DNA from: Vibrio zhanjiangensis
GTDB lineage: Bacteria > Pseudomonadota > Gammaproteobacteria > Enterobacterales > Vibrionaceae
Assembly (NCBI RefSeq): GCF_030161235.1
Contig: NZ_BSPW01000012.1
Coordinates: 31,222-95,221, forward strand
Direction of reading: 5' to 3'
Length of the DNA: 64,000 nucleotides
The notes beneath the pieces were generated by a model that was given only the letters and a program-made list of their open reading frames with translations, did no database searches and was not told the origin of the DNA. Position 1 is the stretch's first letter, and each line of letters starts with the position of its first letter. Shown here piece by piece: positions 1-9,533 of the stretch. The position numbers and the translations under genes are program-made.

Positions 1-72
1 TCTATCGCCAAGTGGTAAGGCAACGGGTTTTGATCCCGTCATTCCCTGGTTCGAATCCAGGTAGACCTGCCA
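1..72 (+). tRNA. tRNA-Gln (anticodon TTG), 5' end cut by the window edge
   Basis: Cloverleaf with anticodon loop TTTTGAT (anticodon TTG), T-loop GGTTCGAATCC and an encoded CCA end. The 3' acceptor strand TAGACCT needs a 5' strand AGGTCTA; only TCTA is present, so three bases lie left of the window. Glutamine tRNAs in Vibrio usually sit in multi-tRNA clusters, so more tRNA genes may lie upstream. Confidence 0.95.
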
Positions 73-248
73 TATTCATCTCTCGATAAAAATCTTTATA
101 AGCTATCTAACAGCCAACTAGAGATCATTCCGTCGTAAAAATCATCATAATTTAGTCATAGGTCGTACTCGTATAGTGACAGATCCTCTGGATATAATAT
201 TTATAAGTAACTGAAATACCGTCCCATTTGCAAAAATATTTACAACAT

Positions 249-275
249 AAAAAATCCAGCGAATGCTGGATTTTT
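249..275 (-). terminator. Rho-independent terminator after flaC
   Basis: An inverted repeat, AATCCAGC then GCTGGATT around a 4-base loop, is flanked by A and T runs on both sides. On the minus strand it lies about 45 bases after the flaC stop and ends in a U run. It could also stop read-through from the tRNA side, so it may be bidirectional. Confidence 0.85.
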
Positions 276-317
276 ACTTAAAGTCATGACTTCCTATTTT
301 GCTAATACATCACTTTC

Positions 318-1451
318 TTAGCCTAGAAGCCCCAACGCTGAGTTGGGCGCTTGCTTTGCCTGAGCAAGAACAGAGCTCGATGCTTGAGTAAGGATCTGAG
401 CTTTGGTCAGTGCAGTTGTTTCTTTAGCAAAATCGGTATCTTTGATTCGGCTCTTAGAAGCATTCACATTTTCGTTAATGTTATCTAAGTTACTAATCGC
501 ATGACCGAAACGGTTTTGGAAAGCACCTAACTCTGCACGATGGCTATCTACAAACTGCAGTGCAGTATCTACAATGGCAACCGCTTCTTGAGCTCCAGCT
601 ACAGAGGTAATATCAATAGTATCAACAGTCACTGCCTCGGCTGCGCCAAAGTTGAGTTCACCAGCCAATGAGCCTCCAAAGGTAAGGTTACCATCAACTT
701 TATTGTTACCTGCAAAAATCTGGATATTGCCATTGTCTCCTACAGAGGCTTTGACCATGTCGTTTTGACCATTGATATAAGTGGCCAGCTCTTCAATGTC
801 ATCACCTTCTTTTGCATTGATGGTAATGGTTTGCGCATCACCAAAGACGTCGGTAAAAGAGATAGTGAGCTCATTTGCTGCAGCATCCACTCCCCAATCT
901 TTGTCCTTTGCGTCAGCCGCCACATACATGCTTCCGCCCATCAGCGCGTTGTCACTACGTAGATTTTCAAGCGTTAACATGACCGCTTCACCATTATCAG
1001 CACCGATCTGGAAAGATCGAGTCGCGTAGGTACCATTGAGTAGTTTATTGCCACCAAAAGATGTCGTCTCCGCAATACGGTTCAACTCATCATTTAGTGC
1101 CGTAACCTCCTCTTGAAGTGCAATACGCTCAGACTTAGAGTTTGAACCGTTTGCAGATTGTAAGGAGAGATCGCGCATCCGCTGCAGAATGTTCGTGGTT
1201 TCATTCATTGCACCTTCTGCTGTTTGCGTGATGGATATACCATCATTGGCATTTCGTACCGCGACATCTAGCCCCCGACTTTGCGAAGCTAAGCGATTTG
1301 AAATCTGCATACCCGCTGCGTCATCCTTAGCGCTGTTAATTTTAAACCCTGAGGACAAGCGTTCCATCGAGGTTTGTTGGGCTGCCGACGCGCTATTTAA
1401 ATAGCGTTGTGCTGTCATTGCCGCAACGTTAGTGTTTACATTAACCGCCAT
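318..1451 (-). CDS. flaC: Polar flagellin, FlaC type
   Basis: Flagellin subunit exported by the flagellar type III system and polymerised into the polar filament. The 377-residue protein has the conserved N-terminal helix region (start MAVNVNTNV, then [18 protein letters not shown]) and C-terminal region ([12 protein letters not shown], ending [11 protein letters not shown]) around a variable centre. A longer frame exists upstream, but this ATG at 1451 follows a GGAG Shine-Dalgarno sequence and gives the standard flagellin N terminus. It is second in the flagellin pair after flgKL, the position and sequence type I recall for V. cholerae flaC. A sigma-28 type promoter lies about 90 bases upstream. 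Flagellin letters differ between Vibrio species, so the symbol follows V. cholerae usage. Confidence 0.93.
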   Translation of the reverse strand: MAVNVNTNVAAMTAQRYLNSASAAQQTSMERLSSGFKINSAKDDAAGMQISNRLASQSRGLDVAVRNANDGISITQTAEGAMNETTNILQRMRDLSLQSANGSNSKSERIALQEEVTALNDELNRIAETTSFGGNKLLNGTYATRSFQIGADNGEAVMLTLENLRSDNALMGGSMYVAADAKDKDWGVDAAANELTISFTDVFGDAQTITINAKEGDDIEELATYINGQNDMVKASVGDNGNIQIFAGNNKVDGNLTFGGSLAGELNFGAAEAVTVDTIDITSVAGAQEAVAIVDTALQFVDSHRAELGAFQNRFGHAISNLDNINENVNASKSRIKDTDFAKETTALTKAQILTQASSSVLAQAKQAPNSALGLLG

Positions 1452-1540
1452 AGTGGTTACTCCTATTGATTTTCCGTAGACCGGAAGTTTCGAAAGGTTT
1501 CCGACGTCTCGGTAAACCAAGTTCTCTCAAAGTACCCTTA

Positions 1541-1567
1541 TTAGCGACGCAGAAATAATTTACTTTA
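1541..1567 (-). promoter_or_regulatory. Sigma-28 (FliA) promoter of flaC
   Basis: Read on the minus strand: TAAAGTAA, 11 bases, GTCGCTAA. The consensus is TAAAGTTT-N11-GCCGATAA, so the spacing is exact and the -10 matches 6 of 8. It lies about 90 bases before the flaC start, giving a leader of roughly 80 bases. This fits late (class IV) expression that depends on FlgM export. Confidence 0.72.
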
Positions 1568-1728
1568 GGACAAAATATAAAATTCCTTTATGTGAGCTAG
1601 GAAAACATAAATAGATTGATCGGGCTTGCAAATATTGAATCGTGAGCTAAAGATTTTGAGTTCTTGGTCGGTAGGTCCAAATGTCTATTGGGAGACTAAT
1701 CCAGTTGAGATGCATTTAACTTATTGAA

Positions 1729-1770
1729 TAAAAAGAAAAGCCCCTTTTCCTTTGAGAGAACCGGGGCTAT
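1729..1770 (-). terminator. Rho-independent terminator after flaA
   Basis: On the minus strand AGCCCC and GGGGCT form the stem, with a long interior of about 18 bases, followed by a T-rich tract. It lies about 170 bases after the flaA stop, giving flaA mRNA a long 3' untranslated region, and separates flaA from flaC. Confidence 0.7.
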
Positions 1771-1892
1771 TTTGGTTGCCATTTGGAGATCGAGAGAAAT
1801 GATCACAGCCTGGCTTCCGTATGCATAGACTTGAAGTAAAAGAGCGAGTGTGAGAGAGCCCTATATACCAAGAGGTCTATGCTTGCCGGAAC

Positions 1893-1931
1893 ATCTTCAC
1901 TAACCCACGTCTGGGTACTGCTAGTGAAGAT
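1893..1931. repeat. Compound perfect hairpin just downstream of flaA
   Basis: Outer arms ATCTTCACTA (1893-1902) and TAGTGAAGAT (1922-1931) are perfect 10-base complements. Inside, ACCCA and TGGGT pair around CGTC. It starts 9 bases after the flaA stop on the minus strand and has no U tract, so it looks like an mRNA 3' structure, not a terminator. Confidence 0.75.
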
Positions 1932-1939
1932 ATCCACTA

Positions 1940-3085
1940 CTACTGCAATAACGAGATTGCAGAGTTTGGCAACTGTTTTGCCTGAGCAAGTATTGACGTA
2001 CCTGCCTGTTGCAATATTTGTGCTTTGGTTAATGCTGTTGTCTCTTTAGCAAAGTCGGTATCTTTGATTCGGCTATTAGATGCTGCCACATTTTCTTGAA
2101 TATTTGCCAAGTTATTGATGCTATGGCTCAAACGGTTTTGCTTCGCACCTAAATCAGCTCGTTGGGAATCAATATATCTAAGAGCTGCATCGACAATACC
2201 TACTGCATTTTGCGCACCACCAGCTGTTCTTACATCAATATCTCTTACTGTTGTGAGCTCACCTGGACCTCCATTGAGGCCAAGTTCGCTAGCAAGACCA
2301 CCAGAAATATTTAAGTTCCCTTCTAGATTCGGCTCTGCGGCAAAAATCTGCAGCCTACCATCCTGATCAACGGATGCACTGAGCTTGTCTGTTTGACCAT
2401 TGATGTAAGTCGCTAACTCTTCAATATCGTCACCCACTTTGGCAATAATATCTAAGGTAACCACCTCTCCCGCTTTAGTGGTGAATTCAAACTTGAGATC
2501 CCTTGCAGCAGCAGGGACACCCCAGTCTTTATTTTTCCCCTTATCCAGCTCCGAGATAAAAGATTGGCCGCCCATGCGTGGTTCATCTGCTCGAACACTG
2601 GTCAATCCCATGATAATGGCCTCACCAGAGCTAGCACCAATTTGGAAAGCTGACTCCCCAAATGATCCATTCAGAAGCTTACGTCCACCAAAGGAAGTGG
2701 TTTCAGCGATTCGGTTCAACTCATCTTGTAACGCGACCACTTCTTCATTCAGAGCCTGACGCTCTGAACGAGAGTTCGTGCCATTGGCCGATTGAAGCGA
2801 CAAGTCGCGAATACGTTGCAAGATCAAGGTCGACTCGTTCATCGCACCTTCTGCCGTCTGAGCAATAGAAATACCATCGTTAGCGTTACGCATCGCAACA
2901 TCCAGACCGCGACTTTGTGCCGTCAAACGGTTAGAAATCTGTAGGCCGGCCGCATCATCTTTTGCACTGTTTATTCTGTGCCCAGATGAAAGTCTTTCCA
3001 TCGAGGTATTCAAATCATCGGTCGATTTGGTTAAGTAACGCTGGGCAGTCATTGCCGACACGTTGGTATTTACATTAATGGTCAT
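1940..3085 (-). CDS. flaA: Major polar flagellin, FlaA type
   Basis: Flagellin of 381 residues, paralogous to the downstream flaC, with N terminus [18 protein letters not shown] and C terminus ending [12 protein letters not shown]. The middle section ([29 protein letters not shown]) resembles my memory of V. cholerae FlaA, the flagellin essential for filament assembly there. The start at 3085 follows a GGAG sequence; the frame stays open 32 codons further, but that extension lacks flagellin character. It lies downstream of flgL with a 371-base gap containing a sigma-54 type promoter and TTGCC iterons. FlaA-type expression from sigma-54 with flaC from sigma-28 is the pattern described in V. 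cholerae. Confidence 0.95.
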   Translation of the reverse strand: MTINVNTNVSAMTAQRYLTKSTDDLNTSMERLSSGHRINSAKDDAAGLQISNRLTAQSRGLDVAMRNANDGISIAQTAEGAMNESTLILQRIRDLSLQSANGTNSRSERQALNEEVVALQDELNRIAETTSFGGRKLLNGSFGESAFQIGASSGEAIIMGLTSVRADEPRMGGQSFISELDKGKNKDWGVPAAARDLKFEFTTKAGEVVTLDIIAKVGDDIEELATYINGQTDKLSASVDQDGRLQIFAAEPNLEGNLNISGGLASELGLNGGPGELTTVRDIDVRTAGGAQNAVGIVDAALRYIDSQRADLGAKQNRLSHSINNLANIQENVAASNSRIKDTDFAKETTALTKAQILQQAGTSILAQAKQLPNSAISLLQ

Positions 3086-3223
3086 ACTCTGCTCTCCTAT
3101 TGAGTTCGCAAGTGCTTGCGAAGCGGCCAGCTTAATCTCAGTTGGAAGCACTGACCGTAGATGACTTGCTAAGTAGGTCACACCTACTTAAAACCTGCTA
3201 GTTAAACTCTTGATTACAAGAAT

Positions 3224-3239
3224 ACAAGTAGTGTGCCAA
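3224..3239 (-). promoter_or_regulatory. Sigma-54 promoter of flaA
   Basis: Minus-strand TTGGCACACTACTTGT fits the -24/-12 consensus TTGGCACGNNNNTTGC except for the last base. The predicted transcript start is near 3213, about 125 bases before the flaA ATG. Activation would need an NtrC-type regulator, FlrC in Vibrio. Confidence 0.75.
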
Positions 3240-3324
3240 CTTTATACAATCAATAGAAAAATGATTTTCATATATGTTTTCAGTATCTTACCAGCTTACC
3301 ATCGAGTTGATTTTCCCATGTGGT

Positions 3325-3384
3325 TTGCCGATACCCCATAGCGGCAATCTCCTTGCCGCTTATTTGCCACTTAGTTGCCACTGT
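3325..3384. promoter_or_regulatory. TTGCC iterons upstream of the flaA promoter
   Basis: TTGCC occurs at 3325, 3353, 3364 and 3375; the last three are tandem 11-base units (TTGCCGCTTAT, TTGCCACTTAG, TTGCCACTGTC). AGCGGCAA at 3340 pairs with TTGCCGCT at 3353 as an 8-base hairpin. The block lies about 90-150 bases before the sigma-54 promoter, a usual distance for enhancer-binding proteins. The enhancer role is inferred. Confidence 0.5.
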
Positions 3385-3456
3385 CTACCAACAATGTTCT
3401 GACCAAGAAGCAACATCTTACCTCGCACATACGGCAGAGCTCGTATGGCAATGAAG

Positions 3457-4650
3457 TTAGATGTAGTTAAATAGTGTGAGATCTTTTGTCTTACCAAATG
3501 CCTTGTGAGAGGCCTGAAGGGCGCGAGAGTTTTCATTAAACTCAATAACCGCATCAGCGTAATCGAGATCTTCAAAAGTACTCTTCGACTTAGCCAATGT
3601 GAGTTTAAAGTCTTCGTGCTGTTCTTCTTGAATATCCAAAGTATTCAGTCTGGCCCCTACATCGGTTCTAGCTTCATTAAGGTGAATAAACCCAGCGTGG
3701 AACTCTTCAGTAATCTGATGTAATTTGGCAGTATTCGAGGCGTCTGATACCGAGCCTTCCGACAACAACATGGCCTGCTTAAAAGTATCGAAGAGACTGT
3801 ATGTTTTTCTTGGGACTAGGGTTATTGCATCGCCTTTGGTAATTTGTCCTTTAATTTGGATACTGACATCTTCAAACTTAATCCCTGTCGAAGGGTTAAA
3901 GACATCTGCGCTAATCACAGAGCCATCACGTTCGAGTTGGTAACCAAAATTACCATCAGGCATCTCAACAAAGGTGACTTTGTAAATGGATTGATCGTCG
4001 CGATTAAAGTTGTTGGCCCGTTCAAGTAACAGCTCAGATGCGTCATTTAGCTCATACTCAGGCTCAAAGTCACCTAATGGGTTGTCAATCTCCATAAAGA
4101 GTTTGCTGCCCGGATCGTTTATCGGTATCTCCAAGCTATTCGACACTTTCATTTTGCGTTGGTAATCGTCACCCGCGTAGGAAATATTTCCATCTCTATC
4201 ACGAAAGAAAGGTTGATTCTTGGGTTTAGTCCCAGCGAAAATATAATTTCCTATTTCATCTTGAACGTTCGATAAATTAAGAAAATTGTTGGCAAGTTCC
4301 TGTAATTCACGTTGCTTAGCGATGCGATCTTCAGGTGACAAGGAACCGTTTATCATTTCCATAACCGTACGCTTAGCTTCATCAGCATATTGCTCTGCGT
4401 TAGCAATGATCACTTCATGGTGTTCTAGCCGATTACGGCTCAAGGTAATGGCATCCGTAAACTGACGTAGCTGCTCACTTTGCTGACCAATGTTTTGAAT
4501 ATAATGCGTTGCCAAAGGCTCATCACTGGCTGTTAATAGTTTCTTACCTGATGCAAGTTGAGCTTGATTGTGATGTATTTTTGATTCCTGACGGCGGATA
4601 TCATTCTGAACGGCTTCATAATTGTGGAAGCTAGAAATTCGAGTCATCAT
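3457..4650 (-). CDS. flgL: Flagellar hook-filament junction protein FlgL (HAP3)
   Basis: Hook-associated protein 3, which joins the FlgK layer to the flagellin filament. The 397-residue protein starts MMTRISSFHNYEAVQND and has the flagellin-like N-terminal coiled segment (LASGKKLLTASDEP) and C-terminal region (LDYADAVIEFNENSRALQAS). A strong AGGAGG lies 7 bases before the first ATG; the second ATG one codon on is also possible. It follows flgK by 11 bases, so the two form an operon. It is somewhat longer than enterobacterial FlgL (about 317 residues) but normal for Vibrio. Confidence 0.95.
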   Translation of the reverse strand: MMTRISSFHNYEAVQNDIRRQESKIHHNQAQLASGKKLLTASDEPLATHYIQNIGQQSEQLRQFTDAITLSRNRLEHHEVIIANAEQYADEAKRTVMEMINGSLSPEDRIAKQRELQELANNFLNLSNVQDEIGNYIFAGTKPKNQPFFRDRDGNISYAGDDYQRKMKVSNSLEIPINDPGSKLFMEIDNPLGDFEPEYELNDASELLLERANNFNRDDQSIYKVTFVEMPDGNFGYQLERDGSVISADVFNPSTGIKFEDVSIQIKGQITKGDAITLVPRKTYSLFDTFKQAMLLSEGSVSDASNTAKLHQITEEFHAGFIHLNEARTDVGARLNTLDIQEEQHEDFKLTLAKSKSTFEDLDYADAVIEFNENSRALQASHKAFGKTKDLTLFNYI

Positions 4651-4661
4651 TTATCTGCCTC

Positions 4662-6536
4662 CTATCTCAATGCCAATATAGTATTAAAAGTATCATTAGC
4701 AGCTTGCATGATACGTGACGATGCCATATATACTTGCTGGAATTTCATCATATTGGCGGCCTCTTCGTCGAGGTTCACGCCAGAAATAGACGCGATGCGT
4801 TCTTGAGCCGACTCTTTTTCCAACCGAGATACATCTGTAAGACGCGATGCGGTCGACATCTGCAGGCCAACATCGGTATTCAAATTATGGTAAAGATCTA
4901 AAACCGTAGATTCACCATCATTTAAGTGTTTTTTGGTCTGAATATCTTGCATGTTTAACAAGTTGCCATTGTCACCTTCTGATGGGACAAGGTTTGCCGT
5001 AAACTTGTCATTAGGCAGTGCCCCTGGTGTAATAGCAAACGAGGTGCCAAGAACAGTGACCGGACCTGACGGTGGATAAGCCTGAGGTGGCAAAAGAATG
5101 TTGCCATCTGTGTCTGTCACCGCAAACTGTTGCCCATTGGGTGAAATTATCACCTCAAACTCGCGTAAATCACCAGCGTTAACAATGAAGAATTCTGCGC
5201 TACCTTGAGCAAAAGTCGTCGATGCCTCATAGCTTTGTGCTGCAATTTCTGAAGGATCATTCGTTTCCATTTTAATTTGTGCAGCGGCACTTCGAGTCGG
5301 TCTTATCAGCACTCTTTCACCAGCTTGAAGGCCGTTCTTTATATCGATCCGAATACCATCTAGATAAATGGAATCACCAATCACGGGAACGATCGATTGC
5401 TGTCCGTTAGGTCGCGTAATGTAATAATCCCCCTCCGTGAATTGCAGAGAATATTCTCCTCCGATTAAGCGGCTGAGATCTTCGATGTAAACCTCGATAT
5501 CTGCTGATGAATCTGATGATGTTACCACACGAGATTTAGCAACAACCTGCGAGTTAACATCGGTAAACATCAAACCACCAATATTGCCTCTTAAATCCAA
5601 TCCTTGAGATTGAAGCTGGTTAACATCATGAGAGAAAGCCGTTGTCATTCTTCCTAGTTCATCCATAAGGTAAGGAATTTTTTCATCACGCATTGATAGC
5701 ATCGCCCCAATCTTGCCATCAATATCTCTGGTCGTGATTGCTTTAATCCCCTTACCCTCGATCATGGCTAATCTACGCTGATGAACATCAGGGTACCCGT
5801 CAATCATGGTGAGTTGGCTCGCCTCTGTACCAGATACCAAAGTGTGGCCATTACCGATGTGAACGTTAAAGCCCTCAGCATTTTTCCTTGGCGTAACCGT
5901 AACCTTGGTATACTCGGAGAGTTCAGCGATCAGCTTCTCGTGGGTATCCATGAGATCATTGTGAGGGCCAGGAGTGCGCATCATCAAACGATGCATATCT
6001 CTGATTTCCAACGCTAACTGGTTTACCCGCTCAACGGCAAGATCCAGCTTTTTATTCGCTATATCCGACTGTAGACGCACAGTTTCATGAAAGTCATTAA
6101 GATTTTGAGTAATGAGATCGGCCTTTTCCAATACCACTTTTCGAGCACCAACATCATTTGGGCTATCGGCAAGCGACTTTACTGCATCAAACCACTCATT
6201 GAGATTTTCAGGTATTTTTTTCGAGGCCACGGAATCTAACATGCTAGACAACATTTCTAGATTTTCTTCATCGTCAACTTTGTTAGCATGATTCGTTGTA
6301 GAAAGGTTAAGCTCATTAACGGCAAACTGGTCCCAAGAGCGGCGAACATTGTCCACATGGACACCCATACCATAGGTTTGCCCACCATATTGGTGTGGCA
6401 TGTTCGTGCCTTGTATTACCGACTGACGATTATATCCCTTTGTATTTACATTAGAGATATTGTGTCCAGTGGTATTAAGTTGTCTCTGAGCCGTAAGCAC
6501 GCTTTGCGCACCAAGGTTCAGTAGATCAGATGCCAT
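4662..6536 (-). CDS. flgK: Flagellar hook-filament junction protein FlgK (HAP1)
   Basis: Hook-associated protein 1, the first of the two junction rings between hook and filament. The 624-residue protein begins MASDLLNLGAQSVLTAQRQL followed by the rod/hook N-terminal motif NTTGHNISNVNTKGYNRQ, and ends with the family C terminus (GVNLDEEAANMMKFQQVYMA, then AANDTFNTIL). It is the first gene of flgKL. A sigma-54 type promoter lies 59 bases upstream of the start, separating this unit from flgJ. Confidence 0.96.
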   Translation of the reverse strand: MASDLLNLGAQSVLTAQRQLNTTGHNISNVNTKGYNRQSVIQGTNMPHQYGGQTYGMGVHVDNVRRSWDQFAVNELNLSTTNHANKVDDEENLEMLSSMLDSVASKKIPENLNEWFDAVKSLADSPNDVGARKVVLEKADLITQNLNDFHETVRLQSDIANKKLDLAVERVNQLALEIRDMHRLMMRTPGPHNDLMDTHEKLIAELSEYTKVTVTPRKNAEGFNVHIGNGHTLVSGTEASQLTMIDGYPDVHQRRLAMIEGKGIKAITTRDIDGKIGAMLSMRDEKIPYLMDELGRMTTAFSHDVNQLQSQGLDLRGNIGGLMFTDVNSQVVAKSRVVTSSDSSADIEVYIEDLSRLIGGEYSLQFTEGDYYITRPNGQQSIVPVIGDSIYLDGIRIDIKNGLQAGERVLIRPTRSAAAQIKMETNDPSEIAAQSYEASTTFAQGSAEFFIVNAGDLREFEVIISPNGQQFAVTDTDGNILLPPQAYPPSGPVTVLGTSFAITPGALPNDKFTANLVPSEGDNGNLLNMQDIQTKKHLNDGESTVLDLYHNLNTDVGLQMSTASRLTDVSRLEKESAQERIASISGVNLDEEAANMMKFQQVYMASSRIMQAANDTFNTILALR

Positions 6537-6594
6537 ATCGCCCCCAGTAAAGCCTAATAAAAGCAGTACAACTGAATGTTCTAGTTAATTACCA

Positions 6595-6610
6595 GCAATA
6601 TATATGCCAA
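6595..6610 (-). promoter_or_regulatory. Sigma-54 promoter of flgKL
   Basis: Minus-strand TTGGCATATATATTGC has the invariant GG and GC at the correct 10-base separation and one change in the -24 box (GGCAT for GGCAC). It sits in the 125-base gap between flgJ and flgK. Confidence 0.7.
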
Positions 6611-6661
6611 GAGGTTAGATACGGGGTATGAGGGGTAAGTTTAAGGGAGACATGTAATGAC

Positions 6662-7576
6662 TTACATCTGATCAATCTGAGCTTTTACTCTCAATACTTT
6701 ATCAGCATATTCAGGATCAGTGGCGTAGCCGGCCTGATGAATACCTTGTATAAAACGCTCATCACTACCTTGATGTCGAAGCGCTGTGCTGTATCTTGGG
6801 TTTTCGTTCAAGAAACGAACATAATCACTAAAGCTATCTTCAAAACTGGCATATGATCTGAATGCAGCCTTTTCCTTAACTGGAATACCTTGGTGATATT
6901 CGAGTGTTTGCGTGGCAACCTTATCGCCTAGCCATTTTTTATCAGCTTTAATATTAAATAAATTATGGCTTGTTCCACGACTATTCCCGATCACTTTTTG
7001 TCCCCATCCGGTTTCGAGCGCAGCCTGAGCTAATATCAAAGAGGAATCCACTCCAAGAGCTTGCGCTGCTTTTTCAGCGTAAGGTTTCATTGTGTGGACA
7101 AACGATCGCGGTGAGTCAAAAGGTTCTGATGCAGGACTATCAGGTCTCGTCATTGTTCTGGGGGTCGAAACTTTTCCTGATTGGCGAATGCCATCAATTT
7201 TATTCATCATGGCTTCAAAATCGACTTCTCTAGCTTTAGCATTTTGATTTTCAATCGAGCCCGAAGATAACTGTGCAACAATCATGTCAGCCAAGCCTAA
7301 TGACCCAGAAGAACTTAGCTCACTAGCCATCTGCTCATCCATCATTTGACGATAAAACTGCTGATTTTGGCTATCCATTAAGCCAGATTCAAAACCAGAA
7401 TTGGCGTCTCTCATTGATTTGAGTAGCATAGAGGTAAAAATGGACTCAAACTGCTTTGCTGCGGCGCTCAAGGCTTCTTTTTCATTGGTGTCATCGCCAT
7501 CAACCGCTTTTTGGCGCAGTTTGTCTAGACTTGCGATATCATGGATAAATCCAACATCTTTACCACTGTTAATCAT
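6662..7576 (-). CDS. flgJ: Peptidoglycan hydrolase and rod-assembly protein FlgJ
   Basis: Two-domain protein of 304 residues. The N-terminal part (about 1-100; AAKQFESIFTSMLLKSMRDA, QFYRQMMDEQMA) is the rod-capping domain. The C-terminal part (about 155-304) is a glucosaminidase/muramidase that opens the cell wall for the rod; ALETGWGQ carries the predicted catalytic glutamate, followed by NLFNIKADKKWLG and GYATDPEYADKV. It is the last gene of flgFGHIJ, 8 bases after flgI. FlgJ acts in the periplasm but is exported through the flagellar apparatus, and no signal peptide is present. Confidence 0.95.
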   Translation of the reverse strand: MINSGKDVGFIHDIASLDKLRQKAVDGDDTNEKEALSAAAKQFESIFTSMLLKSMRDANSGFESGLMDSQNQQFYRQMMDEQMASELSSSGSLGLADMIVAQLSSGSIENQNAKAREVDFEAMMNKIDGIRQSGKVSTPRTMTRPDSPASEPFDSPRSFVHTMKPYAEKAAQALGVDSSLILAQAALETGWGQKVIGNSRGTSHNLFNIKADKKWLGDKVATQTLEYHQGIPVKEKAAFRSYASFEDSFSDYVRFLNENPRYSTALRHQGSDERFIQGIHQAGYATDPEYADKVLRVKAQIDQM

Positions 7577-7584
7577 ACCGCCCC

Positions 7585-8676
7585 CTAAATAACGATCAGT
7601 TGCCCTTCAATGGCACCAGCTTGCTTTAATGCCTGTAAGATGGCCATTAAATCCGAGGGAGCAGCACCCACCTCGTTGACAGCTCGTACCAGCTCATCAA
7701 GAGTCAAACCTGGTTCAAATTTGAACATCTTTCCTTGCTTTTCTGTGACTTCGATTTCTGAGTCAGGTGTCACTACCGTCTCCCCACCACCAAATGCGTT
7801 AGGCTGACTGACGTTCAAGTTTTCTTTTATCGCCACTGTCATACCGCCATGGGTCACTGCAGCAGGCTTTAAGCGCACATGTTTACCCACCACTATCGTT
7901 CCAGTGCGTGAGTTAACGATTATCTTGGCAGCACCTTCGGCTGGATCAAACTCTAAGTTTTCAATCACCGAAAGAAATGAAACTCGCTGTGACACATCGC
8001 GTGGAGCTCGCACTTTAACCGATGTAGCATCAACCGCTTGCGCCATTTGAGGTCCTAAGAAATTATTGACGGCATCCGCCATACGCTGTGCTGTAGTAAA
8101 ATCTGATTCGAGAAGATTGAATGTAATAAAATCACCACGACCAAAAGGTGAAGGCACTTCTCGTTCAACGATGGCACCATTAGATATCATGCCTGCGGTT
8201 GGGTTGTTTCCGACAATTTTTGAGCCATCCGCTCCCGTGGCACTAAAGCCACTAACAACAAGGTTGCCCTGTGCAACGGCATAAATTTGCCCGTCAACGC
8301 CTTTGAGCATAGTTTGCATTAGTGTCCCGCCCCGAAGACTCTTAGCAGCACCAATAGAAGTTACCGTAACATCAATCGTTTGCCCTTGCTTGGCAAAGGC
8401 GGCAAGCTCTGCAGTAACAATAACTGCCGCAACATTTTTGGATTTTGGTTTAGTGCCAGCAGGAAGCTGGATTCCAAAATTGTCTAACATGGCATTAAAG
8501 CTTTGGTCAGTAAAAGGCGTTGATTCCCCCGTTCCGGGTAATCCTGTTACCAAGCCATATCCAACCAGTTGGTTGGCTCGCACACCAGCCACTTGCGAGA
8601 TATCTTTTATTCTTGCTGCGTTAGCTTGCGTTGCAACCATTGTCATGCTGGTTAACAGTAGTAGTAATATTTTCAT
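7585..8676 (-). CDS. flgI: Flagellar P-ring protein FlgI
   Basis: Periplasmic P-ring subunit that forms the rod bushing in the peptidoglycan layer. A Sec signal peptide ([20 protein letters not shown]) precedes the mature start [11 protein letters not shown] and the family motif [17 protein letters not shown]. The C terminus, [20 protein letters not shown], is also typical. I prefer the ATG at 8676, which has AAGG 8 bases upstream and gives a standard signal peptide, over an in-frame GTG five codons earlier. That makes 363 residues. It lies between flgH and flgJ in the operon. Confidence 0.95.
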   Translation of the reverse strand: MKILLLLLTSMTMVATQANAARIKDISQVAGVRANQLVGYGLVTGLPGTGESTPFTDQSFNAMLDNFGIQLPAGTKPKSKNVAAVIVTAELAAFAKQGQTIDVTVTSIGAAKSLRGGTLMQTMLKGVDGQIYAVAQGNLVVSGFSATGADGSKIVGNNPTAGMISNGAIVEREVPSPFGRGDFITFNLLESDFTTAQRMADAVNNFLGPQMAQAVDATSVKVRAPRDVSQRVSFLSVIENLEFDPAEGAAKIIVNSRTGTIVVGKHVRLKPAAVTHGGMTVAIKENLNVSQPNAFGGGETVVTPDSEIEVTEKQGKMFKFEPGLTLDELVRAVNEVGAAPSDLMAILQALKQAGAIEGQLIVI

Positions 8677-8729
8677 CAGGTTACCTTTCACTCGATACCT
8701 CTACGTCAAAACATCGACGTCAGCAAAAA

Positions 8730-9509
8730 CTATAATGCCACATTAAAGAATCGTGCCAAAAATCCAGGTTCTTGCATATCTTGTTGAGTCCCAGTGCCTG
8801 AGTACTGGATTCTAGCGTTGGAAATACGGTTTGACGCGATTGTATTTTCGTAAGAAATATCATCAGGCCGTATGGTGCCACTCAGCCTAATATACTCATC
8901 ACCAGTATTAAGCGATAACCACTTTTCACCCCGAATAACCAGATTACCGTTAGCAAGTACCTCAATCACTTCAACTGTAATCGAACCAGATATACTGTTA
9001 CTTTGATTCGCTGCAGCACTACCACTGAATGAGTTGTCATTACTTAAATTATAGGAGAAGTTATAATCTCCAATATTGAGTTGCTGACCACCGACTTCGA
9101 GCGGATCCATCGATGCATCGTTATTTTTGGAAAGATCGGCATCAGCACTTTTTGCCGCTTTAGTATTCTCATTCAAAGTAACAGTAATGATATCACCAAC
9201 ATCGCGAGGCTTAGAGTCATCATACAAGCTAGATGTGCGCGAGGTGTTAAATAAAGATCCCGTTTCAGCCGCGTAATGTTCTGGCTGATTTTTAGGGTGA
9301 ATAGGAGCCCATGCGGGATCGCCAGCAACGGGATCGGTTCGGCCACGTAATGAATCTATAATGCCCGAGCTTTCATCCTCTGTCTTATCACCTTCAACCG
9401 CATCAACAGTGGTCGTTCCCTGAACAATATCAGAGGTTTCTATCGGGGCTTCCAACATAGAGCAACCTGATAGCACAGCCAGTAAAATAATCGTCAGTAT
9501 TCGGCTCAT
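8730..9509 (-). CDS. flgH: Flagellar L-ring lipoprotein FlgH
   Basis: Outer-membrane L-ring subunit. The 259-residue protein begins with a lipoprotein signal ending in the lipobox LSGC (cysteine at residue 16). The family core is present: [26 protein letters not shown], quoted here only to SRTSSLYDD, then [19 protein letters not shown] and the C-terminal [15 protein letters not shown] stretch of about 50 acidic or serine-rich residues after the lipobox is longer than in enteric FlgH. It follows flgG by 24 bases. Confidence 0.95.
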   Translation of the reverse strand: MSRILTIILLAVLSGCSMLEAPIETSDIVQGTTTVDAVEGDKTEDESSGIIDSLRGRTDPVAGDPAWAPIHPKNQPEHYAAETGSLFNTSRTSSLYDDSKPRDVGDIITVTLNENTKAAKSADADLSKNNDASMDPLEVGGQQLNIGDYNFSYNLSNDNSFSGSAAANQSNSISGSITVEVIEVLANGNLVIRGEKWLSLNTGDEYIRLSGTIRPDDISYENTIASNRISNARIQYSGTGTQQDMQEPGFLARFFNVAL

Positions 9510-9533
9510 AAAAAACTCCTTATTGCCCCTGCG

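Noticed and set aside
3086..3181. N-terminal extension of the flaA frame (32 codons), and the similar 23-codon extension of flaC.
   Set aside because: Flagellins begin with the M-[AT]-[VI]-N-V-N-T-N motif, both internal ATGs have GGAG sites, and the extensions are leader DNA.
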